Source: JAAFIP01 sp043728315 (GTDB lineage: Bacteria; Pseudomonadota; Gammaproteobacteria; Burkholderiales; Burkholderiaceae_C). From it: a stretch of 64,000 bases of DNA. Under the pieces are notes generated by a model, which was not told where the DNA came from, did no database searches, and saw only the letters and a program-made list of their open reading frames with translations. Location of the stretch: NCBI GenBank assembly GCA_043728315.1, contig JAYTMT010000150.1, positions 9,202 through 73,201 on the forward strand, given 5' to 3'. This document shows, piece after piece, positions 16,071-23,711 of the stretch (the first letter of the stretch is position 1; the number at the start of each line of letters is the position of its first letter). The position numbers and the translations under genes are program-made.

Positions 16071-16294
16071 GAGGCCACTTGCAAAAAGCCGTGCTGCACC
16101 AGCTGCACAAGCACCAGCATCTGAATACCCGAGACCTAGTGGCAATGACGGGAAGCTTTGTCACCACGGTGCGCGAGACACTGGCCAGACTGCACAGGAG
16201 CGGGCTGCTGGAGCAAAGCAAAGCTGCCGACCGCACCAACCTTTACAGCCTGTCTGAAAAAGGCAAAAACACGGTCATCGCTGAGCAGCTGTGA
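16067..16294 (+). CDS. Small winged-helix DNA-binding protein
   Basis: A 75-residue protein beginning MRGHLQKAVLHQLHKH (ATG overlapping the previous stop). It has the shape of a MarR-like winged helix: NTRDLVAMTGSFVTTVRETLARLH as the helix-turn-helix and LLEQSKAADRTNLYSLSEKG as the wing. It is probably a regulator within the early operon. Confidence 0.7.
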   Translation: MRGHLQKAVLHQLHKHQHLNTRDLVAMTGSFVTTVRETLARLHRSGLLEQSKAADRTNLYSLSEKGKNTVIAEQL

Positions 16295-16324
16295 CCCGAA
16301 CCATTTGATAACTGGAGTAAAAAA

Positions 16325-16891
16325 ATGAGTCTAGAAAAAATTACCGCCTTGACAAAAAACTATGCCGATGAGCGCAACACACTAATTGCGCTGGCCGATG
16401 CTTTGCAGCAAGAGTTTGATGCATCGATTAAAAAACATGCGTATGACATTCGCATCACCAGCGAGCGACTGCTGACTAAGCAAGAGATATTGGACGATGC
16501 CATCAAGGCCAACCCCAACTTGTTCCCTGCTGGCAAAAAGAGCATGGTGATTGCAGGCATCAAGGTGGGCTACCAAATGGGCAAAGACCGCATCGACGTG
16601 CCAGAGGAACAAGAGGCCGAAACAATTGAACTTCTTAAAGATCTGATTAAGCAAAGCACGCGCTTGCAGGATATGGCCGGACTTGAGCGCCAAAGCAATG
16701 CGCTCAAAGTGGTGGAGTGTTTGGCTGACGCAGGCCTGAAAAAGCTCACACACGAAGAGCTTACGCACATCAAGCTGGCATGGACAACCGCAGCCGAAAG
16801 CACCCTGATCAAGCCCGCCGAAGAGGCGGCTTACACAGCCGTCAAAGCGGCCATAGCCACGGCCATGAAGGCCACCAAAGACGCACCGTAA
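16325..16891 (+). CDS. gam: Host-nuclease inhibitor Gam family protein
   Basis: The 188-residue protein resembles the Mu Gam family, which binds DNA ends and protects them from host exonucleases (a Ku-like role). A long N-terminal helix is followed by KANPNLFPAGKKSMVIAG and KVGYQMGKDRIDVP, which matches the family's central strand region. The C-terminal half is helical and longer than usual. Its place between transposition genes and the HU-like gene is typical. GGAG lies nine bases upstream of the ATG. Confidence 0.75.
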   Translation: MSLEKITALTKNYADERNTLIALADALQQEFDASIKKHAYDIRITSERLLTKQEILDDAIKANPNLFPAGKKSMVIAGIKVGYQMGKDRIDVPEEQEAETIELLKDLIKQSTRLQDMAGLERQSNALKVVECLADAGLKKLTHEELTHIKLAWTTAAESTLIKPAEEAAYTAVKAAIATAMKATKDAP

Positions 16892-16914
16892 CCACAACCG
16901 AAAAGGCGCATACC

Positions 16915-17196
16915 ATGACCGCAAAAAACATGCATCTAGCGCTTGATGCGCAGATTATCAAACGCAAAACAGGCAGCGCAGTGACCGCCCGCTACCTCTT
17001 GGCCGATGTGGCCAAGGCCGTGCACACAGAGTTGCAAGCAAGTGGCACAGTCGTGCTACCAGGCATAGGCACGATCACCGTGCAGCACAACCCGATTAGC
17101 GGTGGGCGCGACCCATTAAGTGGCGCAAAAATTCAGCGGCCAGGCTTTAAGACGCTGAAGTTTATAGCTGCCAAGCAGCTCAAGGAGGCTCTGTGA
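16915..17196 (+). CDS. HU/IHF-like DNA-binding protein
   Basis: A 93-residue protein (MTAKNMHLALDAQIIKRKTG) in which VVLPGIGTITVQHNP and the closing FKTLKFIAAKQLKEAL match the HU/IHF fold. The arm region is shorter than in host HU. HU-like proteins of Mu-like phages probably assist transpososome assembly. The ATG at 16915 was chosen because the upstream in-frame residues overlap the Gam end and look non-coding. The gene overlaps the next by four bases. Confidence 0.8.
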   Translation: MTAKNMHLALDAQIIKRKTGSAVTARYLLADVAKAVHTELQASGTVVLPGIGTITVQHNPISGGRDPLSGAKIQRPGFKTLKFIAAKQLKEAL

Positions 17197-17396
17197 AAAA
17201 AGCCGACATCACCCAAGCGCTGGCCGAACAGGCTGCGAATTATTTATCAGACGCATGTGTACTAAGCAATCACGCTCCCAATGTTCCTGACCAAACCGCA
17301 GACTACGAAGAATTTGCCGCGTTAGAACGTTACCAAGCCGGTGTCAAACTCGCCGCCATCAACCACATCAACGGCGTAAGCCCCACCCAAGAGTAA
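17193..17396 (+). CDS. Hypothetical early phage protein
   Basis: A 67-residue protein (KKADITQALAEQAANYLSD) that starts at a GTG overlapping the previous stop, with AGGAGG a few bases upstream, which decides the start. It is acidic and helical. Function unknown. Confidence 0.65.
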   Translation: MKKADITQALAEQAANYLSDACVLSNHAPNVPDQTADYEEFAALERYQAGVKLAAINHINGVSPTQE

Positions 17397-17401
17397 AAAT
17401 T

Positions 17402-17884
17402 ATGACCAAGATTTATAAACCATATGCCGGCAGCGTGGCGCAACGCGCCATTGCCTATTTCGATGCGAACCCAGACGCGCAATTATCGTCTGAGCAACTT
17501 GCCGATGCACTTGGCTCACCACGTGTATCCATATCTACAAGCATGCGCCCCGTGTGCGCAGCGGGACTCATTTGCAGCGAAAGGGTGGGCTATGAATATG
17601 TATGGAGCAAGGCGCAAACCGCAGCGCAGGACGATGGCGGCGCTATTGAGGAGGCCATTGAAGATGGCGCAGCAGAGCCCGTGTTTATGGTGGGCATCTA
17701 CAGCGACGGTGACATCAGCATTACTGGTGCGCGTGCCATAGAAGACGGCATCATGCTAGACCGCGCCCAAGCAGCTCGGCTTGTCAAAGTGATTATGCAC
17801 ACCCACGGCTATTTTGAGGCGCTAGGCCTAGAGACACTGCCCGCTTGTGCTGCACCCGCAGCAAGCCAATCGCAGCAGGAGTAA
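17402..17884 (+). CDS. Helix-turn-helix domain early protein
   Basis: A 160-residue protein with an N-terminal winged-helix-like domain (about 10-70; AYFDANPDAQLSSEQLADAL, then SPRVSISTSMRPVCAAGLI and a wing) and an acidic C-terminal half (VFMVGIYSDGDISITGARAI) similar to small phage regulators. It starts five bases after the preceding stop. The target is unknown. Confidence 0.65.
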   Translation: MTKIYKPYAGSVAQRAIAYFDANPDAQLSSEQLADALGSPRVSISTSMRPVCAAGLICSERVGYEYVWSKAQTAAQDDGGAIEEAIEDGAAEPVFMVGIYSDGDISITGARAIEDGIMLDRAQAARLVKVIMHTHGYFEALGLETLPACAAPAASQSQQE

Positions 17885-17887
17885 GGC

Positions 17888-18070
17888 ATGCATCTTCAAT
17901 CATTCGACAAACTGGCACAAAGCGCCTACCACGCCTACTGCAAAGCCGCTGGCGGCCAGACCTTTGACGGCAAGCCCCTGCCCACCTACGCGCAGCTCGG
18001 CGCAGAGCGCCAAACCTGCTGGGTGGCCGCTGCCCAACAGGTGGCTGCTGAAGTGGCTGCGCTTCACTAG
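17888..18070 (+). CDS. Small conserved phage protein
   Basis: A 60-residue protein containing AYCKAAGGQTFDGKPLP, followed by a YAQLGAERQTCWVAAA segment. This pattern recurs in small phage proteins from Gram-negative prophages. No function is assigned. It begins three bases after the previous stop and is the last gene before the c4-like RNA. Confidence 0.7.
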   Translation: MHLQSFDKLAQSAYHAYCKAAGGQTFDGKPLPTYAQLGAERQTCWVAAAQQVAAEVAALH

Positions 18071-18199
18071 GAGCGGCCATGTTTGAAAGGTGCTATGATT
18101 TCTCTGTCACGTCAAAAAAAGGCGTGATCGGGTTTGACAGCCTGATCGACAGCGGCACTCAGCCGCAGCCCCGCACAGGTATGCGGCTTTTTTGTTCGT

Positions 18200-18295
18200 G
18201 CCCCTTTTTGGCGGCTCGGATGGGAGGGCGCAAGCCCTGCTGGTTTAGCTCCGCTGTCGCCAGTCTGTCAACCCGTTCGAGCCGCCGCCCCTGTT
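18200..18295 (+). ncRNA. c4-type antisense RNA (P1/P4 family) upstream of the antirepressor
   Basis: A folded RNA is predicted: closing stem GGCGGCTCG (18210-18218) with CGAGCCGCC (18278-18286), an inner GNRA hairpin AGGGC-GCAA-GCCCT (18225-18238), and a CTGG/CCAG stem (18239-18262). The unpaired GTCTGTC (18263-18269) is complementary to GACAGAC (18324-18330), which touches the AGGAG ribosome site of the next gene. This is how c4 RNA of P1 and P4 silences the antirepressor operon. Sequence and shape fit the c4 family as I know it. A covariance-model search was not possible. Confidence 0.65.
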
Positions 18296-18342
18296 TGACA
18301 GCAGGTGCGTTGGTTATTCAACCGACAGACAGGAGCACTTCT

Positions 18343-18621
18343 ATGACACGACGGACATTGGCCAGCTTTATTGCTTTGCCAGAAGACACCCACAACAAAA
18401 TATTGCAGGCACGCGAGGCGCTGCATGCGCTGGCCTGCATGGCCACCGAAATAGGCGAGAAGGCGATGGGCCACCACAGCAAAGACGGCTACCTGCACGT
18501 GCCGGCTGTGGATATGGGCAGCTTGCTGCTGTGCATACACGACAGCATGGACACGGTGGGGGCGCAGAGCGTGCCCGCGCTGGTGAAGCTTTTTGCCAAA
18601 CAAACTGGAGAACACGCATGA
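18343..18621 (+). CDS. Small protein of the antirepressor operon
   Basis: A 92-residue protein (MTRRTLASFIALPEDTHNKI) with AGGAG seven bases before the ATG. The frame is open upstream, but that part is the c4-like RNA and does not look coding. It overlaps the antirepressor start as ATGA, so translation of the two is coupled and control of this start by the antisense RNA would control both. No domain recognised. Confidence 0.7.
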   Translation: MTRRTLASFIALPEDTHNKILQAREALHALACMATEIGEKAMGHHSKDGYLHVPAVDMGSLLLCIHDSMDTVGAQSVPALVKLFAKQTGEHA

Positions 18622-19238
18622 AAACCGAACTGATTGAATTTCAAGGCGCAAAAATTGTGGCGCTGCATGAGCACGATGGCATTTATCTGGCGCTTAGGCC
18701 GATTGCGGAGGCAATAGGTTTGTCTTGGCAAGGGCAGCTAGAGCGTACCAAACGCGATCCGGTGCTGGCATCAGTTGTACGTGTCATACGTACAACTGGA
18801 TCGGACGATAAAAACTACGAAATGATTTGTTTACCGCTCGACATGCTCAATGGCTGGCTGTTTGGCGTTGACGCAAATCGCGTTAAGCCAGAGCTTAAGC
18901 AAACGATGATGGCCTACCAACGCGAATGCTACCGAGCCCTCAACACACACTTCAATACCAAGGCACTGGCGCAAAACGAGGTGTATTGGTTTGCACGCCG
19001 CCCGCGCTGGGCGTTTATACGGCGGCTGGCGCTGGAGGGCTGGCCGTATCGGGCGATTGCTAAATTGTTTGACCCGCGATTAGGCTCGGGCAGCATTGCC
19101 AACAGTGTGCAGGCGATGGTGACGCGCGGGCTGATTCACCCGCACCAGCTGGCGCAGGCGCAGCACGGGGTGTCGCGCTTGGCCGCGCAGCGGCGCGTGG
19201 CTGGCTTTGGCACGGCGCAACTGGCATTGTTTGCTTAA
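18618..19238 (+). CDS. Phage antirepressor (P22_AR_N domain)
   Basis: A 206-residue protein whose N-terminal 120 residues match the P22 antirepressor N-terminal domain: HDGIYLALRPIAEAIGLSW, then DPVLASVVRVIRTTG and LPLDMLNGWLFGVDA. The C-terminal part (FARRPRWAFIRRLALEGWPY) looks like a DNA-binding region. Antirepressors inactivate repressors and can drive induction. A 27-base palindrome (18772-18798) lies inside the coding sequence. A perfect palindrome and T-run follow the stop. Confidence 0.8.
   Translation: MKTELIEFQGAKIVALHEHDGIYLALRPIAEAIGLSWQGQLERTKRDPVLASVVRVIRTTGSDDKNYEMICLPLDMLNGWLFGVDANRVKPELKQTMMAYQRECYRALNTHFNTKALAQNEVYWFARRPRWAFIRRLALEGWPYRAIAKLFDPRLGSGSIANSVQAMVTRGLIHPHQLAQAQHGVSRLAAQRRVAGFGTAQLALFA
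18772..18798 (+). repeat. Palindrome inside the antirepressor gene
   Basis: Arms CAGTTGTACGT (18772-18782) and ACGTACAACTG (18788-18798) are perfect inverted copies around GTCAT. They encode the conserved SVVRVIRTTG part of the domain, so selection on the protein may explain part of the symmetry. Confidence 0.85.
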
Positions 19239-19246
19239 CGACAAAC

Positions 19247-19276
19247 TAGAAGCAGGAATTCCTGCTTCTAACTTTT
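19247..19276 (+). terminator. Perfect 24-base palindrome with T-run after the antirepressor
   Basis: TAGAAGCAGGAA and its exact inverse TTCCTGCTTCTA (19247-19270) are followed by ACTTTTT. The position right after the antirepressor stop and the T-run suggest a rho-independent terminator or attenuator before the gemA-mor segment. A central EcoRI-like GAATTC is part of the symmetry. Confidence 0.6.
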
Positions 19277-19296
19277 TAGCCAAAACGGATACCACT

Positions 19297-19392
19297 ATGA
19301 AACAACAAACCATCGAAGGCTACGCCGTAGTAGCTACCGACTTGACCAAGCTGACTGTGAGCTATGACCTCGCTGCGGAGTTCAAGCCATGA
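19297..19392 (+). CDS. Very small protein translationally coupled to the next gene
   Basis: A 31-residue frame (MKQQTIEGYAVVATDLTKLT) begins after the palindrome and ends in an ATGA overlap with the following membrane protein gene. The tight coupling argues it is translated, perhaps as a leader peptide. No family is recognised, and it could be fortuitous. Confidence 0.45.
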   Translation: MKQQTIEGYAVVATDLTKLTVSYDLAAEFKP

Positions 19393-19643
19393 CGCAAACC
19401 CGCCTAGGCAGCCTCATAGAAGCCCTGATCAATGTGGCCATTGGCTTCGCCATCAACTTCGTAGCCAACCTGGTGATCCTGCCCTTGATCGGCTTTCACA
19501 TCAGCCTTGGCCAAAACCTGTTCATTGGCGTGCTCTACACGCTGATCAGCGTCGCACGCAGCTACGTGGTGCGCCGCTGGTTTAACGCCTATTTAAGCCG
19601 CGCTGCGCGGGCGGCTGCACAGCGCTATGGAGCGCAAGCATGA
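19389..19643 (+). CDS. Small phage membrane protein (DUF7220-like)
   Basis: An 84-residue protein with two membrane helices: about 9-33 (EALINVAIGFAINFVANLVILPLIG) and 40-58 (GQNLFIGVLYTLISVARSY), then a basic tail. Small proteins of this pattern (DUF7220) are common in Gram-negative prophages. It overlaps gemA by four bases. Function unknown. Confidence 0.7.
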   Translation: MTQTRLGSLIEALINVAIGFAINFVANLVILPLIGFHISLGQNLFIGVLYTLISVARSYVVRRWFNAYLSRAARAAAQRYGAQA

Positions 19644-20170
19644 ACCACATCGCCGCCATCCACGTCATCCGCACCCAGCTCAAGTTAACTGACGACGATT
19701 ACCGCTACCAGCTCAAGGTGGCCACCACCAGCGAGGCCTTGCCTGCTGGCAAAGACAGTTGCAAAGCCATGACTGCCACCGAGCTGGCCAAGGCGCGGGC
19801 GCACTTTGACCGGATGGCGCTAGCCAGTGGGTTGGTGGCTAAGCCCAAGGCTGCTGGGGCGGCTGCCTACACGGCCAAGCGGGCGGCGGGCAAGCGCAGC
19901 AGTGACGATGCGCAGGATGTGCGCTGGGGCAAGGCGCGGGCGCTGTGGGCGGCGCTGGCGACTGCGGGGGCGGTGCAGGCGGACACCGATGCGGCGCTGC
20001 TGGCCTATGTGCAGCGGCAGACCAAACTGCATGCTTGGCGCTTTTTGAATGGCTACCAGATTAATACTGTGCTGGAGAGCCTTAAACGCTGGCTGGCACG
20101 GGTGCAAGCTAATGGCGTAGGGGCTGGTGCGGGGGCTGCTGCCAATGCCTCCATGGCAGCGCAGGTTTGA
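19640..20170 (+). CDS. gemA: GemA-like regulatory protein (Mu gp16, DUF1018)
   Basis: A 176-residue protein matching the GemA/DUF1018 family: IAAIHVIRTQLKLTDDDYRYQL at the N-terminus, a SSDDAQDVRWGKARALWAAL middle and a KLHAWRFLNGYQINTVLESLKRWL end. GemA of Mu alters host gene expression and DNA supercoiling; whether this holds here is unknown. It sits just before the Mor activator, the same order as in Mu-like phages. Confidence 0.85.
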   Translation: MNHIAAIHVIRTQLKLTDDDYRYQLKVATTSEALPAGKDSCKAMTATELAKARAHFDRMALASGLVAKPKAAGAAAYTAKRAAGKRSSDDAQDVRWGKARALWAALATAGAVQADTDAALLAYVQRQTKLHAWRFLNGYQINTVLESLKRWLARVQANGVGAGAGAAANASMAAQV

Positions 20171-20214
20171 GGTTTGCTTTAGCATTGCCCGCATAAATCA
20201 AGGAGGAACACGAC

Positions 20215-20661
20215 ATGCACAACGACATGCCAACCATGCAAGAGCTTGCGCCTGTGGCGGCGCTGCTAAGCCCTGAGCTGCCAGAGATATTGCGCGAGGC
20301 GGCTGAGGTGGTGTATTTGCAGCTGGTGGACGAGGCGGGGCTGGTGCTGACGATGGATGGGCAGGCTTTGCAGGGGGCAGCGCGGCTGGAGCGCTTGGCC
20401 CGGATTGCGCTGGCGCAGGTGCTGCGCCTTAGCAGCGTGATTGGCGGGGGGCAGGTGTATTGGCCGAAGGCGGTGGCCTACCACCTGAGCCCGCGCAATG
20501 CACAAATGTGTGCGGAGTTTAGGGGGGACTACAAGGTGTTGGCGCGCAAATACAAGCTGACCGACACGCAGGTGCGCAACATTGTGGATGGCTGGCAGGC
20601 AGCGCGCTTTGCGCAGCGGCAGGGGGACTTGCTGGCGGGGGTAGAGACAAAGGGCATTTAA
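20215..20661 (+). CDS. mor: Mor/C-family late transcription activator
   Basis: A 148-residue protein of the Mor transcription activator family. The acidic N-terminal half holds the dimerisation region (LLSPELPEILREAAEVV), and the C-terminus has YHLSPRNAQMCAEFRGDYKVLARKYKLTDTQVRNIV, where the last part is the DNA-binding helix-turn-helix. AGGAGG lies upstream of the ATG. It is the only Mor/C-like protein in the window, so it probably activates all three late promoters directly, unlike Mu with its Mor-then-C relay. Confidence 0.9.
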   Translation: MHNDMPTMQELAPVAALLSPELPEILREAAEVVYLQLVDEAGLVLTMDGQALQGAARLERLARIALAQVLRLSSVIGGGQVYWPKAVAYHLSPRNAQMCAEFRGDYKVLARKYKLTDTQVRNIVDGWQAARFAQRQGDLLAGVETKGI

Positions 20662-20823
20662 GCCCCGCAAGGCGCGGGGTGCGGCGTTGCCCTGCAAAAA
20701 CCAATTGGGATGGATTGGGACGGGGTGTGGCGGGTTTGTGGGGCGTTGGCAGGGGGCTGGCCAATTGCAAAACGCAAACGCCGGGCTTGGGTGGCTAAAA
20801 ATGCCATGAGAAGCGCCTAAAAG
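20662..20823 (+). other. Intergenic region after mor
   Basis: No gene is seen. Just after the mor stop a hairpin CCCCGC-AAGGC-GCGGGG (20663-20679) lacks a T-run. The rest is G-rich without clear signals, up to the late promoter at 20824. Confidence 0.4.
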
Positions 20824-20875
20824 AATTCAAACACTTTACTTATTGCCAAAGACTGATCCGCGCGACATTGCGGGC
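20824..20875 (+). promoter_or_regulatory. Late promoter of the capsid operon
   Basis: AATTCAAACACTTTACTTA (20824-20842) is identical over 19 bases to the box before the holin gene. It is followed by 33 bases and the protease ATG at 20876. The -10-like GACATT lies at 20864-20869, six bases before the ATG. There is no Shine-Dalgarno site, so a leaderless message is predicted. Confidence 0.75.
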
Positions 20876-21955
20876 ATGGCGAAAACAAGCACCCCCAACA
20901 ACACCCTAGCAGCGCTGCCCGCGCAGATAGAAATATTTCGCGCTGGCCAGCACACGGACGACAGCGGCACGGTGCACAGCTTTAGCGCCGCCGACGTGGC
21001 GGGCATGGTGGCGGCTTATGACCCTGCACAGCGCGAAGCGCCGCTGACAGTGGGCCACCCTGCCCACAACCTGCCTGCTTATGGCTGGGTGAAAAAAATT
21101 GAACTGAATGCGGCGGGCAACTTGGCCATGACGACGCACCAGGTGCTGCCAGCATTTGCTGAGATGGTGGCCAGCGGCGCTTTTAAAAAACGCAGCGCCA
21201 GCTTTTACCCGCCTAAGCACCCGAACAACCCGAGCCCAGACGCATGGTATTTGCGGCATGTGGCATTTCTGGGTGCGCAGCCGCCTGCTATTGCAGGGCT
21301 GGCGGACTTTGCTGCTGGCAGCGCTGACGGCGCAGTGAACTTTTCAAGTGGCGATGGCTTGGCTGGGGTGCAAGCCTTGGCATCAAGCACGCCACCCCTT
21401 CTTCCCCCAACTTCTTCAACACCCGATTTAACTCAGGAGCAAAACGATATGACCGAAATTGAACAACTCAAGGCCGATATAGCTGCGGCAAAAGCCAAAC
21501 AGGCCGAGACGGACGCGGCGCTGGCCTTAGCTAATACGGCGGCTACTGCGTCGGCCACACAGCTGGCGCAGTTTGCCGAGGCTGCCAAGGCCACGCGCAC
21601 TGCGGGCTTTGTGGCTTTTGCCGAGGGCGTGAACGCTGCGGTGTTGCTGCCTAAAGACCGCCCGATGGCGGTGGCGGCGCTTGAGGCGCTGGCTGATGCG
21701 CAGCCTGTGAGCTTTGCCGAGGGCGGCAGCACCAAGACGGTAGCGCTAACCGAATGGCTCAAAACCCGGCTGGCCAGCGGCACGGCTGCCGTGAGCTTTG
21801 GGGAGCATGCGCCTGGTGGTGTGGGCTTTGCTGATGGCCAAGCAACTAAAGGCATGACAGAGGCCGAGATTGATGCCAAAGCGCGGGGCTATGCCGCGCA
21901 CCACAAAGTGAGCTATGCCGAGGCCTTGACGGCTGTGGTGAGCTTTACGGCCTGA
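20876..21955 (+). CDS. Phage prohead protease/scaffold (Mu gpI-like)
   Basis: A 359-residue protein of the Mu I-protein type. The N-terminal protease part carries APLTVGHPAHN (with the likely active-site His) and SAGAFKKRSASFYPP. The middle (about 200-260) is an Ala/Glu/Lys-rich coiled coil typical of an internal scaffold. In Mu the C-terminal part is also made alone as scaffold; here an internal start at MTEIEQLKADIA (21450), preceded by AGGAG, could do the same. The main start is the ATG at 20876, 33 bases after the late box. Confidence 0.85.
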   Translation: MAKTSTPNNTLAALPAQIEIFRAGQHTDDSGTVHSFSAADVAGMVAAYDPAQREAPLTVGHPAHNLPAYGWVKKIELNAAGNLAMTTHQVLPAFAEMVASGAFKKRSASFYPPKHPNNPSPDAWYLRHVAFLGAQPPAIAGLADFAAGSADGAVNFSSGDGLAGVQALASSTPPLLPPTSSTPDLTQEQNDMTEIEQLKADIAAAKAKQAETDAALALANTAATASATQLAQFAEAAKATRTAGFVAFAEGVNAAVLLPKDRPMAVAALEALADAQPVSFAEGGSTKTVALTEWLKTRLASGTAAVSFGEHAPGGVGFADGQATKGMTEAEIDAKARGYAAHHKVSYAEALTAVVSFTA

Positions 21956-21988
21956 GCCCAACCCCTATTTTTTGAAGGACAACACACC

Positions 21989-22951
21989 ATGATGACCGCT
22001 GCACAGGTTCGATTGAACCAAAGCCCGATTTTGACTAACCTGCTTTTGGGCATGGGGCAAGGCGAATATATTGCCGAGAGCCTTTTTCCGCGCTTGCCGC
22101 AGGCGCTGAGCTCGGTGATGCTGGCTAAGATGGGTAATGAGCGCTTTAAGCGCTACAACCTGCGCCGCGCCCCCGGCGCTGCCACCAAGCGGGTGGAAGT
22201 GAAGTATGAGGGCAAGACTTATGGCGTGGATCAATACTCGGTGGAGGTGCCGATTCCGCGTGAGTTGATTCGTGAGAGCGACGAGTCGCGCAGCTTGAAT
22301 GTGGGCAACTACTTGGACATTAGCAACATTGCTATGGTGACTGCCAGTGGCATTTTGGCGCAAGACTATGAACTGGATGTGGCGGGTGTGGCAACGCTGC
22401 CGAGCAGCTACGCAGCGGGGCACACACAGGCTTTGGCAGCCGGCACGAAGTGGAGCGCCAGCACGGGCACACCTGTGACCGATATTCGCGCTGCGAGTGA
22501 CATTATTCGCAAAAAGATTGGCAAGCGCCCGAACAAATTGATTTTGAGTGCGGACGCAAAGTCTGCCTTGATTACCAATGCCGAGGTGCGCAGCTACCTG
22601 CCCAATACGCAGATGGGTCCGGCCACGCTGGAGCAGCTCAAGACGATTTTGGAGGTGAAAGAAATTGTGGTGGGCGATGGCATTTGGGTGGACAGCGCCG
22701 ACGTGGGGCAAGACATTTGGGGCAATAACGCGATATTGGCGTATGCACCGATGATGGGTGGTACGAACGGCGGCAACATTAGCTTGGCTGAGCCTGCTTT
22801 TGGCTTTACCAATGTGATTGAAGGCCACCCGTTTGCGGAAACGCCGTATTACGAGAATGGCAACAAGAGCTGGGTGTATGGCGCTACCTTTGAGCGCCGC
22901 CCCAGTGTGGCCTACAACACGGCTGCGTTCTTGTTTCAGAACCCGAAGTAA
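21989..22951 (+). CDS. Major capsid protein
   Basis: A 320-residue capsid protein with an HK97-type layout, similar to the capsid-E-like major head proteins of transposable phages. Typical parts are the LFPRLPQALSS N-arm region, VEVPIPRELIRESDES, and the C-terminal NGNKSWVYGATFERRPSVAYN. It follows the protease/scaffold and has AAGGAC upstream. A second ATG directly after the first could also be used. Confidence 0.9.
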   Translation: MMTAAQVRLNQSPILTNLLLGMGQGEYIAESLFPRLPQALSSVMLAKMGNERFKRYNLRRAPGAATKRVEVKYEGKTYGVDQYSVEVPIPRELIRESDESRSLNVGNYLDISNIAMVTASGILAQDYELDVAGVATLPSSYAAGHTQALAAGTKWSASTGTPVTDIRAASDIIRKKIGKRPNKLILSADAKSALITNAEVRSYLPNTQMGPATLEQLKTILEVKEIVVGDGIWVDSADVGQDIWGNNAILAYAPMMGGTNGGNISLAEPAFGFTNVIEGHPFAETPYYENGNKSWVYGATFERRPSVAYNTAAFLFQNPK

Positions 22952-22962
22952 GGGGCAGCACC

Positions 22963-23295
22963 ATGGGAAAACTGATTGCAATATCGACTATTGTGGCCAC
23001 CATTAACGGGGTGCGCACAATCTTTGAGCCGGGCACTGAGGTGGCGGGCTTGAACAAGGTGGACACGCAGGATTTGATTACCTGCGGGGCACTGGAAGAC
23101 GCTACCGAGACGGCTGCGCAGGCCAAGAAGGATGCGGCGGCTGAGGCCAAGGCCAACCAAGCCTTTGACGATGCCCGCGCTGTGCTACAGGAACGCACGG
23201 CGGCTGCGGCTCAGGCACAGGCTGAGGTGGCGGCTCAGGTGGCAGTGTCCACCGCCCCTGCCGCTCCCAGCAGCGCCCCCACCAAAACCAAATAA
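22963..23295 (+). CDS. Small head-region protein with Ala-rich coiled coil
   Basis: A 110-residue protein: an N-terminal strand region (ISTIVATINGVRTIFEPGTEV) and a long Ala/Gln/Glu coiled coil ending in Pro/Ala/Ser. It lies between capsid and decoration protein. It may be a capsid-associated or head completion protein; no family is recognised. Confidence 0.65.
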   Translation: MGKLIAISTIVATINGVRTIFEPGTEVAGLNKVDTQDLITCGALEDATETAAQAKKDAAAEAKANQAFDDARAVLQERTAAAAQAQAEVAAQVAVSTAPAAPSSAPTKTK

Positions 23296-23320
23296 CCCTT
23301 AAACACAAAGGAGCACACAC

Positions 23321-23698
23321 ATGCCTTCTCAAAACAATTCGGGTGCACAGCACCAAAAACGCTTTGCCGTGACCATGGTGGCCACGGCTGCGATGGTGGC
23401 CAACCGCTTTGCAGCGTATGACGGTGGCTATGCCACGGCAGCGGGCGGCGCGAAGGACTGCCAAGGCATTACGGAAACTGACGCGCCAGTGGGCGACGCG
23501 GTAAGCGTGGTGACGGACTACAGCTATTTGGTGGAGGCCAGCGCTGCGGTGGCTTTTGGCGACTATTTGAAACCCGCGCTAGACGGCACGGGCTGCGCGG
23601 CGGTGGGCACCCTGGCTGACCACTGCGGGCGTGCCTTGGGCGCGGCGGCTTCTGGTGCGCTGGTGGAATGCCAGATCGTCAAGCACATTCATGCGTAA
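23321..23698 (+). CDS. Capsid decoration protein (DUF2190-like)
   Basis: A 125-residue, glycine- and alanine-rich protein with GVITE-type repeats (CQGITETDAPVGDAVSV) and AFGDYLKPALDG, resembling DUF2190 capsid cement proteins. GGAG precedes the ATG. The position after the major capsid gene supports a decoration role. Confidence 0.7.
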   Translation: MPSQNNSGAQHQKRFAVTMVATAAMVANRFAAYDGGYATAAGGAKDCQGITETDAPVGDAVSVVTDYSYLVEASAAVAFGDYLKPALDGTGCAAVGTLADHCGRALGAAASGALVECQIVKHIHA

Positions 23699-23711
23699 CC
23701 GGACTTGAACG

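Noticed and set aside
18079..18342. N-terminal extension of the gene at 18343
   Set aside because: The frame is open, but the DNA forms the c4-like RNA and AGGAG precedes the ATG at 18343.
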